Assembly (NCBI RefSeq): GCF_051020985.1
Contig: NC_134999.1
Span: forward strand, 37,791,160-37,855,159
Reading direction: 5' to 3'
DNA from: Nomia melanderi
Lineage: Eukaryota; Arthropoda; Insecta; Hymenoptera; Halictidae
DNA: 64,000 nucleotides
A model generated the notes under the pieces. The model saw nothing but the letters and a program-made list of their open reading frames with translations, was not told where the DNA came from and searched no databases. Of the stretch, positions 13,266 to 28,442 are shown piece after piece (within the stretch, counting starts at the first letter, position 1; every line of letters starts with the position of its first letter). The position numbers and the translations under genes were made by a program.

Positions 13266-16200
13266 GAGTGATTTAAGAGATTACACCGGTTTCCCGAGGC
13301 CACCCCTGGACCGGTCCCTAGCACCCCGTAGAAAATCGTGTAACCCGCGAGAAAAATGGTATCAAGCGAGGGCAAATTGCATTAGCACGCGAAACAAAAT
13401 GCGTCCGGCAGTAGGCAGTGTGTTGTACACGGTGGGTATCAACGGGGAAACGTGTTTACATCTCGTCGTGGCGCAGCGGCCCGCAGATCTTTACGATGGG
13501 AGGCCATAAAGCCAGTGCCGTAGCCACGTATTTACACGAGGCCAACGGGGGCGCGACGTCTGGACGATGATCGAACGGAAGTCAAGGTAACGAGAATGTG
13601 CAACGCAGAAGCGGGGTCCCGATCTGACCCATCCACACGCGTACGGCACGCACGCACGCACGCTCGAAATTTCGACTCGCTCTCGATCTTGCGTAACCGC
13701 CGCCATGTTGACAACGTTAACGGCGGAGAATGAATCAATGAGACATAATGAGGCGCGAGGGGAGACAGTATAAAACGAAAAAGGCACGGGCCTCCGAAGG
13801 TAGAAGCGTATTATGATTAATTGGAGTGATCGATGGTCTCGTAATTTAGGTCTACCGTATATCGTAGTGGTGTCATGATTTCTGATATTAATCTATGAAT
13901 GATTAATTGTGAAAATCTGAGTGAAGCAAGATCGAAGATCAGGATATTAATAAAACGAATACACAGTGTTTAGAGAATGAAATTATTGAAATGAGAATAA
14001 CTGATTGGAAACCCTGAAAGAAAACATGAAATAAAACCCATAACGCTTTAACCGCATCCTACGAGGCATCGCAATGCAACGAAACAAACGTTCAACCAGT
14101 GAATCAGCTGCGTAGCAATTAATCATCGAGCGAGCGTATTCTTTGACAATGCGTTAGCTCGTCCCGGGAACGTTTCATCGTGGTTGATCGTTCCATTTAC
14201 ACGGTATCCAGCTACTCTGCAATTAAAACCGTGCGCGCCGTTTATACGTGTTGCGTCCAGGTAAACTCGGGAACCGCGTGGATAATTCAAATAAACCGTT
14301 CACGACGAAAATTTCGTTCGAATGACGTCCAGTCGCGTCGCGTCGCGTATGCGCCGTGTAGTTAGAATGGTGGCTCGTTTCTTGCCGAGAGAAGGGTGGA
14401 GGACTTGGGGCACGAAACGAAACGGACGAGATTCCAGGCTCGAGGGGCCGCGAGATAAATCATCGGCTTCTCCGAAGCGTGTCTCCTTTTTCCCGATGTC
14501 CGCTGGCCGAGTTGCTAATTAAGTTTGCACAACGCCGCCGGTGCCGCTTCTGGCCGCATAACGAGGCGTGTGTAACTTTCTGTTCAGCGGGAGGTAATGC
14601 GAGCGGAATACTTAATATCCCGGCCGTGGGCTTTGGGTCTCTTTCTGGGCACGTGCTGCACGCCGACGCCGCCTCCGGCCAGGAAAGGGGTGAATCCGGA
14701 AGGCCGCCGCGTTTTCTTCGTTTCCGCGAAACAAATAGCCGAGACCCGAGCAACGGGAGAACGAGAAATCACCCGGTGCACCTTGCGTGGAACTTTTCAC
14801 GCTCGAAGGCCGATCCTCTTCTACTGGATACTCGGATCTCGAGAATTTCAGGGGATGAAACGAAATCAGAGTTTCGCGTTGCTGGGGAAAGGGTGAAGAT
14901 TACTTGGCTGTTTTGTTACGTTGTCTTTCGATCTTGATGTAGCTATAGTTTATTCCTAAAGACAGAGATCCGTTTTTAACGATAGTTAAGAAATTGGGGT
15001 GTAAGTTAATCATTTTCAGAAATGGGACGAGGATTTCGGAGTATCGATTGCGAAAGATTGTTATTTCGATGAAGGCTGAATAAACAAGGTTAATGACGTC
15101 ACGTCGAACGATTTCAGGAAAATAAACAGTGATTATGGATACAGGTATCGGTCCTATTATCGGGCGACCGTGTATGAATATTCAGTAGGGCGGTGCCGCG
15201 GTCATTGATCGTCAGATCCACTACGGATTTACTGTTTCCTCTCGTTTCGTTTACAAATTTTGGTCTCGGAAGGGTTGAGCCGTTCTGTCGGTGCTTCGTT
15301 AGGAATTCTAACGTGTTATCCGGCCGGCTGCCTAACCCGTACCCACCGGTGAAACCCATTTCTATGCTAAAGAATTCGGCACGCGAAAAAACATAAAGTA
15401 GTGGGAAGCGGGTCGCTGGATGAAGAATCGGGTCACGGAGACGAGAAAACTTTTGCCCTTTTCTTTTAATGCCTCCTGCAGAAGGGTTACAAAGTTTCGT
15501 TGAGTTATTAGGTTCAGATTATCCTCCGTTAACTCTTAACTCCGCTGTCCCATCTTAAAATAGTCTTCTACTTTCGAGACCTTAAAGAACAAATTTATCA
15601 AAGTTTCCACGCTCGATTATTCATAGAAAAATTCCAACGATGCTATCAATGCATTTATTAAATATAACACAAGAATATATCCTCAACGAACGAGGTCGAG
15701 AGCTTCGAAGACATTGAAACAACTTTGCTCCACTTAATCTAGTTGGAAACTCTAAACCTAAGGCTACTAATCGATGGTAAGACTCGCAATATCCCTTCTT
15801 AATTAACCAACACGATGAGTAATAGCTAATGGGTTTTCCCTGGCGTTAGCAAGACGCGTTCGGGGGGCGCGTAAAAATGTCACGAACCTCGGGGGGTGAC
15901 CTAATATCAACACCGAGCCAAACAGTGTTTGACGTAAGCGTAAGCGTGTCCCCTATCCCCACCACCGAAAACGAAACGTAATAATCCCCGTTTCCGGAAT
16001 GTGGGTGTGTGTGCAACCGGGGGGACGGTGACGCGGAGAATTGCAGAGGGAGGACGGTGAACAAAGTTGTTCAGCAGCCACAGGCCGAGAGGTCAGCCAA
16101 TTCCGGCGATGCTCCCGCGTCCTGTTAACTTTCGTGCTACGTCAGATAGCCAAATGGCCGTGCTCCGCAGTGGCCTGTATTTTCAGGACGTTCGTTTTTC

Positions 16201-19200
16201 TCTCCCGACCCTCCACCTCCTCCCCTCGCCCCTCCGATCGAAGCCTTCCGCGGTTCCTGTCGGATGTCCGATAAAAAGGCTGACACCGCTACCGAACGGT
16301 GTTGATTAATGATCCCTGATCCCGATATTTTCGAACCGCGGTGATTCGAAATCAATCACTTCTCGAACGTCTTCCCTATTTACTGGGTTTATTTACTTCA
16401 TTGTTAGTGGATTAAGAGTAGTTACTAGGAACAGAATTGCTCTTATCTTCGGAGACGATCAAATCGAAGCTGAAAGAATAATTAGAGAATTTTATGCAAT
16501 GTCTTTCGAGCATTAGAAAATATTTTGGAAGATAGGCGATAATAAATTTGAGTCAGAAATAGCGAATTTGCTTTGATTTACCACTGGTGATTCTCTTTAT
16601 GAATCACGCTCTACCGCTTTTTTCGCTGTAATATTTCGTAACGAGTCCCATTCGTTCCACCGTAGAAAAACAAGTTTTCCCTTCCATAAAATTCCTTTTA
16701 CGAATCCGTATGAATCATCCTGTTAAGTCCGACTGTGTTCGCTGCGGGCGCACGAAGGAAAATTCCAGTACCTGTGAATCTCTACGATAACAATAACAAT
16801 ATTCGTAATCGCGGCAAGTGGCACCGGAAACCGCCATTACGCCGCTGCGCCCTGTACACGCACTTTGGCGTGTTGCCGTTGTACCCATGAGGTTTAACGA
16901 CTGCGCCATGGAACGCGAGCATAATGTCGAAGCGTATCGTTCCCAAGACACGTATCGAACACACGGGAACACAGCGCAGAAGAGATCGAAGATCGTAACG
17001 AGGCTGCGATACGAATACCTTCCGTTCTAATTTCCTCGCCGTGTTGCGGCGATATCGCATACTACCGCGCAGCAAAATATTCCAAATTGCTGTTACCAGA
17101 ATCGGAATCTAATTCCATAGTAAACTTTTACTCTAAACATCGAACTAGCAATTGAGAAATTTTGATTCAGACTTAATCGATAGTTCCCGTTTTACAGAGG
17201 ATAGAGGCCGGTAGAAAAAAAGCGGAATTGTATTAGAGACAGTATATGAAAGTAAAGAAAACAGGTCGGCTTATCGGTTTATATTTTACGTCCCAGTTTT
17301 CACAGTTTGGTAAAGACAATAAAGCAAAGGCAACACGGTCCACTGCTATATTCTTCGTATTTTCAGTACTCGTAGTATAGAAAGGAAAATAAAATAAAAG
17401 ACGTCACAGGCTATTGTTTTACGATTGTCACTTCACCGTTTCTCCCCAGTTTATATCAAGTATTAAATTTTATTCTATAAATGCTGGTGCGTCGGTCGCA
17501 ATTTCCTAGTTGAATTGAAGTTTATTATTCCTCGAACGAATAATTAAAAATATTACGCGTGTTTGAGGGTTGTATTACGACGGGACACCCAGTATAAACG
17601 ACAAAGATTCCACGGAAACGCAAATTTATGCAAACGGATACGCATATTCGGCGGAAAATGCACGGCCGTTGGATTTATAGGCGATAATTCACGGGTTCGA
17701 TAGTCAATTATGCTCAGCTGGATGAGAAAAAAAAAGCCAGCAGCATCTGGGTAGATAAATTTTCTCCTTTGTTAATGCCGATTAATAACCGATGGAAAAT
17801 TGTTCGCTGGTCCGCGATAGGAGCTAATAGGATATTCGGTAACAAAGGCTGGGAGGGGAAATTCGCGCGGACCGTTCGGAAAACGGGCGACGCGCGCGTT
17901 AGGCTTTGCAGCCGGATTTTCCGTCGAAATCGATTTAACGTGCCGCGTATTTCACCGTCGGAAGTAGTGGCTTCGTTTCCGCGGCTCCGTTTTCGACTCT
18001 GTCCGTGAAATAATCCCGGATTCCCGGCGAACAGTCTCTGAAAATTCCCGGCTGGCAGCTTGCAAATATTTTCCGGGCTGCTTCTTGTTTTCCCTTTACC
18101 GGGGACGCTTCCTGCAGATTGAGAGCGACTGTGACAAATGGGAGCCTGGAACGAAGTAATTTGTTCCTGGAGTGCTTTGATATTTATTCCGATTTTTCGA
18201 AAGAAAAATTATCAATTACCAGTTAACGTTACAAATGATTAAACTGCTTACGAAAAACCCATAATTCACACCATTCTATCTCTCTCCAATTGAATTCGCC
18301 AGAAGATACTGTCGACGAACAGAACCAGACTAAACAGTACAATCCTCTAATCCCCATTTCCCAGCGATGAGGCATACAAATAGACCCGAGGCCGCACTAT
18401 TAATCTTGAAAGTCGTGTACGAGATTTTTATCGTTGCGAAATAATCACGAACCTCGTGAATAGTAGCCAGGAATCGGCGGATTCGTGGGAGGTGTAACGG
18501 TTCCAGTCGGGCTGTCCGCTTGGAGACTTTTGCGCTCGCTTCTCCTCGAGCGACCGTCCGAGGAGTTTTCGCCTGGTTCCCGCGGGAGCGACAGAGACAA
18601 ATGGGACGATAAAACGGGGTTCATCGGCGGGGACGACGTTCGCGTCAGGTTTACGCGATTTCCGGCGTGCGGAGCCGCGGTTTCTCACCTCGCTCCTCTC
18701 CGCCTGACGCTTCGGGCGGATAATAGACCGCGAAACGCGTGGGCAGAAACGCTCGTCCGAGGGAAAAGGGACTGGCACGTAATGGCGGAGCAAGTCTGCG
18801 GGGCCCGAGAAAGCGATCTCGCGCGAGGACTTTCTCGCCTCTCGATCCGCGGATTAGATTAATAGGGATAGCAACCCCCGACGGCCACGGATTAATCGAG
18901 CCCAGATTTATGGGTCGCCGGGAAAATCTCGCGCGCGACATAAATTCAGCGCTCGACAGCGTTGCCGACTTTTTCCAGCGCGCCCTGCCTGAAATTTACT
19001 GTTTCCTAGACCGTAAACTATTTCTCCCGGACGTTTTTCGCAGCCCCGCTGCTGCTCCCAGTTTTCGCGGAGAGCGATGGCACCGGTTCGACAACAGCGA
19101 AACTATAGGCCGCAGTCGGCACGCACGCCGCGTTGCACTTCTAACCCGAGGAAGAAATCACGAAGTTCGAAAGTTCAGCGTGTCGAGGCCTTCCGCGGGA

Positions 19201-21740
19201 TTTTTCCCCACGGTTTCCGTGATTTTTCATCGGCCTCGAATCCGCCCCCCGGCTACGCTCCGCGCGTCCAGATAACGCGATCGGCTCGTTGATTTATCCG
19301 TTCATTACACGAGGTCGTTAATCCACGTTATTTACACTCTTCGATTAATCCGCTGTGTAATTTAGCCGCCTCGGATCGTTTAATCCGCACGGTTCGCTTC
19401 GCGTCTAACCTTTCGCGTCACTCGGAAAATCGTATTGGAGTCGTTATCGGCTTTATTATCGCGCTCGCGATCCTCGCGGGCCGACGTTTTACCGTTTCAC
19501 TTTTTCCCGGTCGCCGTTTATCGTCACGTCCGCCGTGCAATTGGCACCGCCGTGTCCTTGGTATCTTCTGCCTGGTTCACCTGCTAATTAATTTTAAAAA
19601 ACGATTTCAAGAAGAGCAGTGGATACGCTGATCGACGCCGCGCAGATTTAATCCCCGTTTTTCTTCTATTGGGTTTTACGGTTATTATTAATCGCTGCTA
19701 ATTGCTACTACTTTGATGGAACATTAAAACAGTCTCTATTTCGCGCAGCGGATATTCCGTAAATTGTCTCTTAATGAGAAAATTATCAGTTGACGCGGAA
19801 ACCGTGTTCACCGTGCACCGGTACACGAGCGGCGGGGAACGTGTTAATCTCGATGGAAAAAAACTAGAGGAGAGGCGTCTCGATTTTATTTCCTCCGTTG
19901 GCCCGCGACACGGTGATTATACGGCCGATGCGTGAATAGAGGGACGAGCCCGTGAAATCAAAGGATCAATGGTTTTCGCGTCGCGTTGGGGGCAAACTTT
20001 CCATCGGCGCGCTCGAAGGAATGTTTCACCGTAAAGAGGAGCTTAATTACGCGGCCGCCGACGCTTAATTGCACGCGGGGAGCGTTCATTGTAGTCTTTG
20101 ATTACTGCGGTCGCGGCGGAGCCTCTTCCTGAAATGAAAGTACTCGGTGAATTTCTTTTTTCCCCTTCCCCCGCAAAGACACCGTGACAGGTTTATTGCG
20201 TCGTGGACGTTGACGGCAACCTGCTGCAAATTCAAAAAAAAATATTCCCCCGCGTTTCGAGTTCATTGAAGCTCGCTCAGTCGACAAATCGCTAAAAATA
20301 AATGGAACCGAACGGTACGGAGGGAAATTTTAATTAGCGGTGCGCAGTCGAGGTAATAAATTCAAAGCGAAGTAAATATCTCAGACTTGAAATATAATTG
20401 AAAAGTGAAATAAACGTTTGTTCGTGTGACTCGCATGGAAATGCATCAACTCTGTTTCTATTTCGAATGGGAATTACACTACTCGTAGAACAAGCTGGCG
20501 ATTTCCGGTCACGGAATCGGAAAAACTTGAAACCGGCCGCGAAACCGAACCGTATCATTATTATAGGTAGCTTTCGCGCATTGCCGCGACCGGTAACGGG
20601 ACCGTGGGATAAACAGCGTAGGGCAAGGGATACGTAAACGCAGACGTTATGGTGTCACATGTCACGGAAACCATAAGCCTGGCCGTGTGTGCCCATGGTG
20701 CCGTAGGAACCGTGTTCCCGTTACTCCCACCGGGAATCCGCGCTAGTGTCAAAATTCACAGCGCCCGCTGCCCTGGACCTTTCTCGGAACAAGGAAGAAA
20801 CTAGCTTGTTACGCTAGTCACAAATCGGACACGGTATCCGCTCGATTTTTCTCGATCACCGGCTCATCACTCACTGAAACGTATCGCGCCATTCGAACCT
20901 ACTTTCCTTTCAACAACTTCAAGCCTCGAATAATCTCTAGAAACGAAAAACGAAAGAGAACAATCCTAACTTTCCAACGTCACGGACGCTAAACTGATTA
21001 ATAAATTACACTGCTAAATACACCGAGTATTAAGGATCATCAACGAGGCGAGAAACGATTACTCTTAACCCAGTTAGTCCGAGACCCAACTGAACAACGA
21101 GTTACTAAGATTTACGCGGTCAAGAACGCAATGAACCTCTAATTGATGTTACAAGCGGCGCGAATAAATTCCTCGTTGACGGAAGTGTCCTTCGAGCAGA
21201 AATTTTGTAGTTGCTACGTAACCGGGTCCATTGATATATGCCCGACCCAATAAGGTCTCGCGGCGACGATTCGCGTTGCCAAGCGGCGGCGCGGGCCGCG
21301 GTAAAAGCTCGCGCGCCGGCTCGCTTGATACCCGCGCGCGGAACCCGTGGCCAATTTATTGTTTGATGAAGACGTAAAGAATGCGTGTAACGGTGGCCAA
21401 CTCGAAACACGGCATCCGAGGATCGCGGGGACCGCGAGAAACACTCGCTTAACGCGGGGACCGGCGCCGTATTAATGGCGGCCGAGCGCAGACAGCGCCG
21501 GCGTTTTATAGGCCATCCTCGCGACTCCTCACGAGAATTTATGATATACGGCATCGCGCGGTGCCGTTCCCGTTTCCCGTCTCCCGGCCCGGCGAGCACC
21601 GCAAAAGTTGCACGGTCTCCGGCTTCGCGAAAGCGCTCGTAAAAGTAAAACCGAGAGCCGCGAGAAAAAGTCCCCCCCGCTCTCCGCGCCATTGCTACGG
21701 CGGGCTCGCAGCGGGCGCATCATCCGCGAAACGAGCCGCG
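13266..21740. other. intergenic, nothing recognised
   Basis: Only the short (ACGC)n tract at 13646-13665 stands out. Overlapping ORFs near 14.5, 18.6 and 19.0 kb lack domains and lie on both strands at once, as expected in GC-rich noncoding DNA. Confidence 0.5.
13646..13665 (+). repeat. short (ACGC)n tract
   Basis: About five units of cacg/acgc. Confidence 0.8.
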
Positions 21741-21743
21741 TTT

Positions 21744-21838
<95 letters not shown>

Positions 21839-21840
21839 TT
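21744..21840 (+). repeat. (CT)n microsatellite
   Basis: Uninterrupted CT from 21753 to 21830 (39 units) with imperfect flanks. It is the source of the Leu/Ser and Arg/Glu repeat ORFs in this area. Confidence 0.95.
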
Positions 21841-23030
21841 CATCCTGGAAAATGTATCGCGCCGATGAAGCCGTTACGAGGCTCGTGAAATTAAAGGTGT
21901 AATTAAATTCACGCGCGGATGTTCGAGCGAAACCGACGGATCAAATTTAATCTGCGGGACCCCTGGGGAACAGGCGTGTTCGCGGGTGTTTTACGACGCG
22001 GAGGTGACTGAAATTTTGGCACTTTAAAATCCAGTTAAGCGACGTGACGTTCGATCGGTTCAGGGAGTTCTTGATTCTTCGGATCACGTTAATGGGCGAG
22101 GTGTGACGGTGGGCTTGATAATTCGGTAGATGCGAGAGGGAGTGTCTTCCGAGTTGTATAGAGGAGTCACGTCTTTGACAATGGTTCTGGCTTTAGGCCG
22201 GTCGTTTCGAGCGTTATCTTCCATGGAGTGTTGAATCGTGGCCAAAACTGAGTTGATGACAAAGGGAGCGCAGCATTCGGATAAGGTCTCTGTGATACAG
22301 GGTGACGTGGAATGTAGGGGATAATGTACTCAAAGAAATGCGAGGAAATTCGAACGTTGACAGGATAAACGCGACGAGGAATTTTCAGTTGAAATATATT
22401 ATCTAAATCGATTTGCCTAATGACTGGTCGGGTTTAACTTAACAAGCGAGCTCGACGTCGAAGCAACGATTATGTGAACATTTTTTCCAGCACCTGGCAA
22501 GCAGCTAATTTCAATTGCAGTTTTATCTTCGCGTGAATGAACAAACCTATATAATTTTCACACATTTTTAGACCACTCCTCTATTCGTCAATCAGGCCAA
22601 TGACTATCATAAACCCCGCCCGAGGGAAAAGGTACATCAGAATGTCCCATAGCGAAAGAAAAAGGTAATCACAGGGCATTGTAGTGCCTAGCCGGCCGTT
22701 TAAATAATTTCCATGCAGCGGCCAGAGTGCTGGCCATACGCGACCGATAATCCCTCAATAGAGACGCCTGTAATGAACGCTTGTTACCGGGAAATCGTTG
22801 CAACGCGCGTGTAATACCGAACCAATTCGACCGGACGGACAACCGCGTGTTATTTGTCGCCCGAAAAGCGAATTACGCTTCTAACCGCACTGTTCGCCTG
22901 TGTTCTTTGCTTACGCCCAATGTCAGCTACTTGCAACCGCTACTTACTCCCAGCAATTACTTTTCCACGACCGTTACACGCCATTGCGGCGTGTTTACGT
23001 TAACTGAACGTTCGTTTGATCCCCATTTCG

Positions 23031-23388
23031 GAGCATTCGTATTCGTTTGGGTACCAATGTGTTCGCCGCGAATTCAAGCAAACGCGTAACATAAAAGGAT
23101 ACATTACTTCAACATTTCTCATTCAAATCAAGCTACCATACATCGAACATTCCGAAATATTCAACAACAAAGCATTCGTTTCTATAATTAAATCGAGCGA
23201 GCATCCGTCGAGCATTCGGGAATACTCGGCGAGCGAAACATTTATTTGCAATACCTGGCAATCGTTCTGCAGACATTCGCAAATATCCAACGGATAAAGA
23301 ATTTGTTTACAAAATCGCATCATTTATCGGGGATGAACGAATGCTCGTTTTGGACTCCAATTTTATCGGATTAAGGGGCGAGCATTCG
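23031..23388. repeat. cluster of GAGCATTCG motifs
   Basis: Exact GAGCATTCG at 23031, 23210 and 23380, and its reverse complement at 23338. Near matches occur at 23171, 23199 and 23272. Spacing is irregular, so this is not a simple tandem repeat. Confidence 0.55.
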
Positions 23389-25762
23389 TTTGGTCGGTGT
23401 AAATGCGCCATAACGCGGAATCCTCTGGTTACGATCAATGCGGTGCGCCGGGAGCGCTTTTCACTTAGAACCGTTTAAACTGAGAAAGACTGCGCAGACT
23501 TCTCGATGCGTTATGCTCGCTGAAAGCAGACTATCCTCGCGAGTGAATCCTGCGTTACCCGTGTTGAACGAATCTTGAAAAGAAACCCGCTGTTCGTTCC
23601 GCAGAAGAGTAACCCAGTTTTGTTTATATTTTTCATTGCTTACATGTAGCCGCATTCGAGAATAGCAAATCAGTTTTAGCGAAGATGACGGAAATGAGAA
23701 AATAAGAAAACTGATCATTGGCGCCTGCATTCTTTTCAGAGCTCTTCTCCCGAGCAACGTAGAGTACGCGGTTTCTTTTCTCGCTTCTGTAGGCCTATCA
23801 CGTATCCGACCGAGAACAGCCTCGCTTCAACGGCCAGTCCTTCCATTCATTTCGCCCGAACATGCTCATTCATCCCGAGGTATCGGGCTTTAATGCGTTT
23901 TCGACGGGCCGCAGGGTCGCGTGCCAAGCCTCGCACCTGGACTTCCTCCACCTGGACGTTTCAGCCAGCGTACGATGATGGCAAAAAAAGATCGATTTCC
24001 TTTGGGACAGTGGTGCTAGACGAGTCCTCGCCAACGTCTTCTTTTCTGTAGCGCCAGTCTATTCACGCCGTACTCGATTGTATATCACGTTTGCTTTGCC
24101 ATTTGATACGTCTAGTCGATGTTTGCTCAGCTTCCATAGACTCCTCGAGACAGGGTTTCTGCGAATGGTATCCAATCTACCTTCATCTAATTTAGTATTC
24201 AGTGAAACAACAATGTTAGAGGTTCGCGCAAGTTTCGGTCGATACTTTGAAACATGTTTATGCAACGAGGTTTACTGCGAGCTTATTCAGAGGCAAGAAT
24301 CGCGTTACGCCTCGAACGTCTGCCCACGTTCTGGAAGCAACTCTTAAAGATTAAGCCGGGATAATTGATGCTCGGATATATAGTAGGTAGAGGATCAAGG
24401 AAGCTAATTTAATTGGATTTTTTATTGTCCCCCCGACACAACACGGTATCATTACTCGGCTAAGTTTCGATTGATCAAAAGCGCTGCCGGCCGAGGTATT
24501 TTAGTAATTCCGGGAGCTTAATGGAATGAATTCTGAATGGAAGAGAGGCACAACAGAGATTAAGCAGAACGACGGGGGGAAGAATTCGAGAAGCCGAGGC
24601 TAGAGATTACTCTTCTAGAATGCAATTACCCGAGGTACGCGGGGGCGAACGGCTCCACGACGAGGATCCGCGCGCGTCGATTTTGAAAAATCACCGCGGA
24701 AAACGGCGTGGCGCACTTTCTCGATGCTTTAATTGGGCATTTAGGTTGGCCGGGATCGTGGCCATTATCGAGCCGGTCGCCGGAGAAATCCGCGTCCCAT
24801 CTTGCCGCGTACGATCGACGGGACCGCTTTTTATTCATCGCGCGGATTCCCTCGATCATCGATCCGTCCCCCCAGGAGGACTAGTTTATACGCCGTATAA
24901 CTGTAACTCTACGGCAATTTAAAGTCCGGTTGAAATTCAATGGAGTGGCTAATAAAATCGCGACTTGTCCCGTTGCGGCTCGATACACTGTCGCCAGGAC
25001 CGATGACGTACGGTCCGGCGCTGCCGCGACAACTCGGCTAACAAAACGCGGAAAGTCACTTCCGCGCGAGGAAATTCGAATCCTGCTGGATTTGCAAGGA
25101 AGCTGTGTAACTTGGAATTCAGTGGAAAGATGATGAAAATTAACCGTTTGCTCTCGAAAGGTTTCCTATAGAAATATTGAACATATTTCTCATATACGGT
25201 TACATACAATTAATGAGAAAACATGCATAAATCGAGGAACAATGCTATTTTATTCCAATATTCCGATGCATTATACTGAGCTTGATATTATATATAACAC
25301 TGTATTACAATTTCACTCCAGCTTACGGAATTCACAATGAAGTCGCGCATAAAATCGCAAATAAATGGCAACTGTCGGCAAACAACAGAGTCTCCTATGT
25401 AAAACAATAAGTATCGAATTCAATAACAACGGTAAATTACGCATTCTTCTCTACAATTTACACAGGAGTTCGGCAAGCCATTAAATTAATTCCACTGAAT
25501 AAAACCGGCGAGTGTGCATAAATAACGCGACATTAACGTTGACATTAAAACAAGAAATAAGAGCCGCTCGGCCCTAATAAAGTTCACCGAAATCCATTCC
25601 ATTACGACTCACCTAAATCGTCCGTTCGCAAAAGTGTGCTCAATTGTCGTTGTTAAACAATTACTCCGGTCGTCCCGGGAAAGGAAAACCGTGATTGCCG
25701 TTAGTATACCGGCTGCCGTCCCACGCGCCGGATCGCGCAAGATTTAATTCTTTCGCGACCCA

Positions 25763-25793
25763 CGCCGCCGCCGCCGCCGCCGCCGCCGCCGCG
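25763..25793 (+). repeat. (GCC)n trinucleotide repeat
   Basis: About ten uninterrupted cgc/ccg units. It would read as poly-Ala or poly-Gly in ORFs, but no coding exon surrounds it. Confidence 0.9.
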
Positions 25794-28442
25794 GCAACCA
25801 TGGTCGAAATAGACATGACTCGGAGACAGTGTCATGGCGGCCGGCGCGTAAATAGCTGGCCGGGTGACATTCGCTTGTTTATCGAGCGTATTTCCAATTA
25901 TGACGGACGCGCGCGCAGATAAAGGCGCGGGAATCGCGGAAAATAAGAAAATCACATCCGCCCACGGCGGATAGGTGGCCGGCGGAGTTGGATATCAATA
26001 TCCGAGAGCCGGCCGCGATAATAAAGAGCGAATAGTCCGATGGGAATTCTGCCGCGTGAAAGCAGCCGAGCAATTTCGCCGAGCCAGAGGAACGCGTATA
26101 CTCGCCTTCCCATTTTACTCGCGCGTCTACGCCGGCAACGCGATTCTCTATTCTTCCCCGTTTTTGAGAATCGAGTATCAACTCGGAGATAGATTCCCCC
26201 GGCTACGCTCGCTCGCTCGCTCGCGCGAGATATACTTTCCTTTAGCACACGCTTTACTCCGCGTTTTATACGCTCCAACTTTGCATTCCGTTCCATTGAC
26301 TCTGATCCATCGTTGGGTAGGAACTTTACGAGCAGTTTTATTGAGAAGCTCCCCGCGTAATGAGATGAGAGTTGTAGTTGCGTTAATGGGTATTCGGGTT
26401 TCATTGGGAGATGAATTTTTGGTATCTCGCGCGATAGAATTAGTTCGATATTTATGCGTTGCGCGTCGCTAAAAATTAGATAATGGAAATGGAAGATTGA
26501 ATGATAAAGTATCGGTGATAATGAACAGAGCATCGGGAAATGAAGATAATTGATGGCACGAAGGCAACAGAGGCGATAAAAGCGATGTTCACGGTAGGGT
26601 CAACGAACGGTCGCCGCCGCGTTAGATCATCGCGCTAGATCGCCACGTTTGGGCCTAGCCAGAGACAATCAAGCAATCAATGTCAGGGGCCAACCCTTTC
26701 GCGACGAAACAGTTCGCTTCCGCTCGAGTACGCATTCGCGCGCGTGCGTGCGTGCGATTCTAGCATCGCATGCCAATCGACGAAAGAAACAGTTACGCGT
26801 CCCATAGTTCGATCTATCGGGCGAACGCACGTAGACGCTCGTCTCGCTTTGGCATGCCGTCTGTTTTCACGCTTTGTTCGAATCTACTCGATGATCCACT
26901 TCTTCCGGGCCTACTTTCGTGGAACGCGTTGCGGCTAGGATTCGAAATGAGATGCGGACGACTGGGAGCAGATCCAGAATAGAGAATCGAGCGGTCAATA
27001 GGGTCGGCGGCGACTAGATACGTTGATCCTGTGACTACCGGCCGAATCAAATCCTTTCTCTGTATCTTAGAATAATATCGCAGGGGATGATTTCCAGGCC
27101 TGGCGTTTTATTCAATAATTCAGGATCTGTTCGGATGCGTTTCTGATACCCCGGATGGTTTTATAGCGGAGGATCAGGGATGTATCTTTGATGGTTAAAA
27201 AACGTACGAGGGAAAGAGTCTCTGATAGGATTTAAGGATTACGGATTCCTTTAATGCGATAACCGGCGAAGATGGCAGCCGCGGTCCGTAGAATCAGATT
27301 TATTTCTCGACACGAATGTCTGCCGCAGAATCCACTGTTTACTCGCGATGATGAGCGTGTCCTAAAAGTGGAGCAGAGCCCTCGGGAGCTCACGCCTTCC
27401 ACAGGACAACTGATCCGTCAAGACTGCACGCTGAGCACACAAACTTGTTGTAACTGATTCATGAGTGAGGCCAAACAGAAAGCATTTCTGGAAATTAAAC
27501 CTGCACCGCTGTTTCCTTTGGGAAAGGACCGCATGCGTGGCTCGTACAGACTTCGGCGCACCGGAGATTATTATTTCAAGCGACGCGGACTACAAAATTC
27601 TCATGTTTTACTACGAAATTCCAACAAAAACCGTGCCGTCGTATTGTTACGACGTACAGCTCGCTTCAAAATCGCGGAACCACTAATCCATTGTATATTA
27701 TTCGTTCTATTCGAACTTCTTTCACTGGAAAGCTATAAAGTACTCGTAAACTTGATGCGCACCGAACGGAACGTTTTCTGAAACTATTGTTTCCTCCAAT
27801 GGAACCACTTTCCCCTCCTGTAGGAATCAATCATGCCCCGCCCAGACTCGGTTTCCCGGTCCGCGGTTTTCCAGGAAGATCCATCAAACCGATCACGACC
27901 AATTACCGCCGCATTGTCCCCTGACCGTGGTTCGTGTCGCGCATTATGCCGCGGCCAATTTTTCCGCGAGCCATCCGCAAGCGGTCCGATCCCTTTCCGC
28001 GCGTCACTTCCGGTCCCCGTTATTGTGTCTGCGCGGCGCGACAGCGGGGAGAGGATAGGTGTAAAAAAGAAGGGAAAAAACCGAGAGGGACTCACGGTTG
28101 AAAGGGTCAGGTCGTGCGTGTCAGCGCGGATGAGTCAACGATGCGGGACCGCGCGAGGTTCGACCGCGATTCGTGCAGAACGCCGCCGCGGAACGCATCT
28201 GCGGCCAATTACCTGTGGCCAAGAACGTCGTCCAAGAACTCGAGGATCGGCGCACGGATGAGTCACGGCACGACTGTGGGCACAATCCTGCTCGCTTGTG
28301 GGTCCCTCGCGTACGAAATGTGTCCAAGGACAAGCGTCTTCGGCAACTGGCAAATAAAAAGGCAGCTGTTCTTTCAACTGCCTTAGTAGCGTGAAGAACT
28401 AACCCTTCTATGGCTAACCAGAAAGTCTATATTGAAGATCTC

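Larger units (their letters stand above)
21841..28440. other. intergenic, nothing coding recognised
   Basis: Holds the GAGCATTCG cluster near 23.0-23.4 kb and the GCC repeat at 25763-25793. No coding exon supported. Confidence 0.5.

Noticed and set aside
25695..25922. Poly-Ala ORF over the GCC repeat
   Set aside because: Short, no conserved flanks, no exon signals; a trinucleotide repeat explains it.
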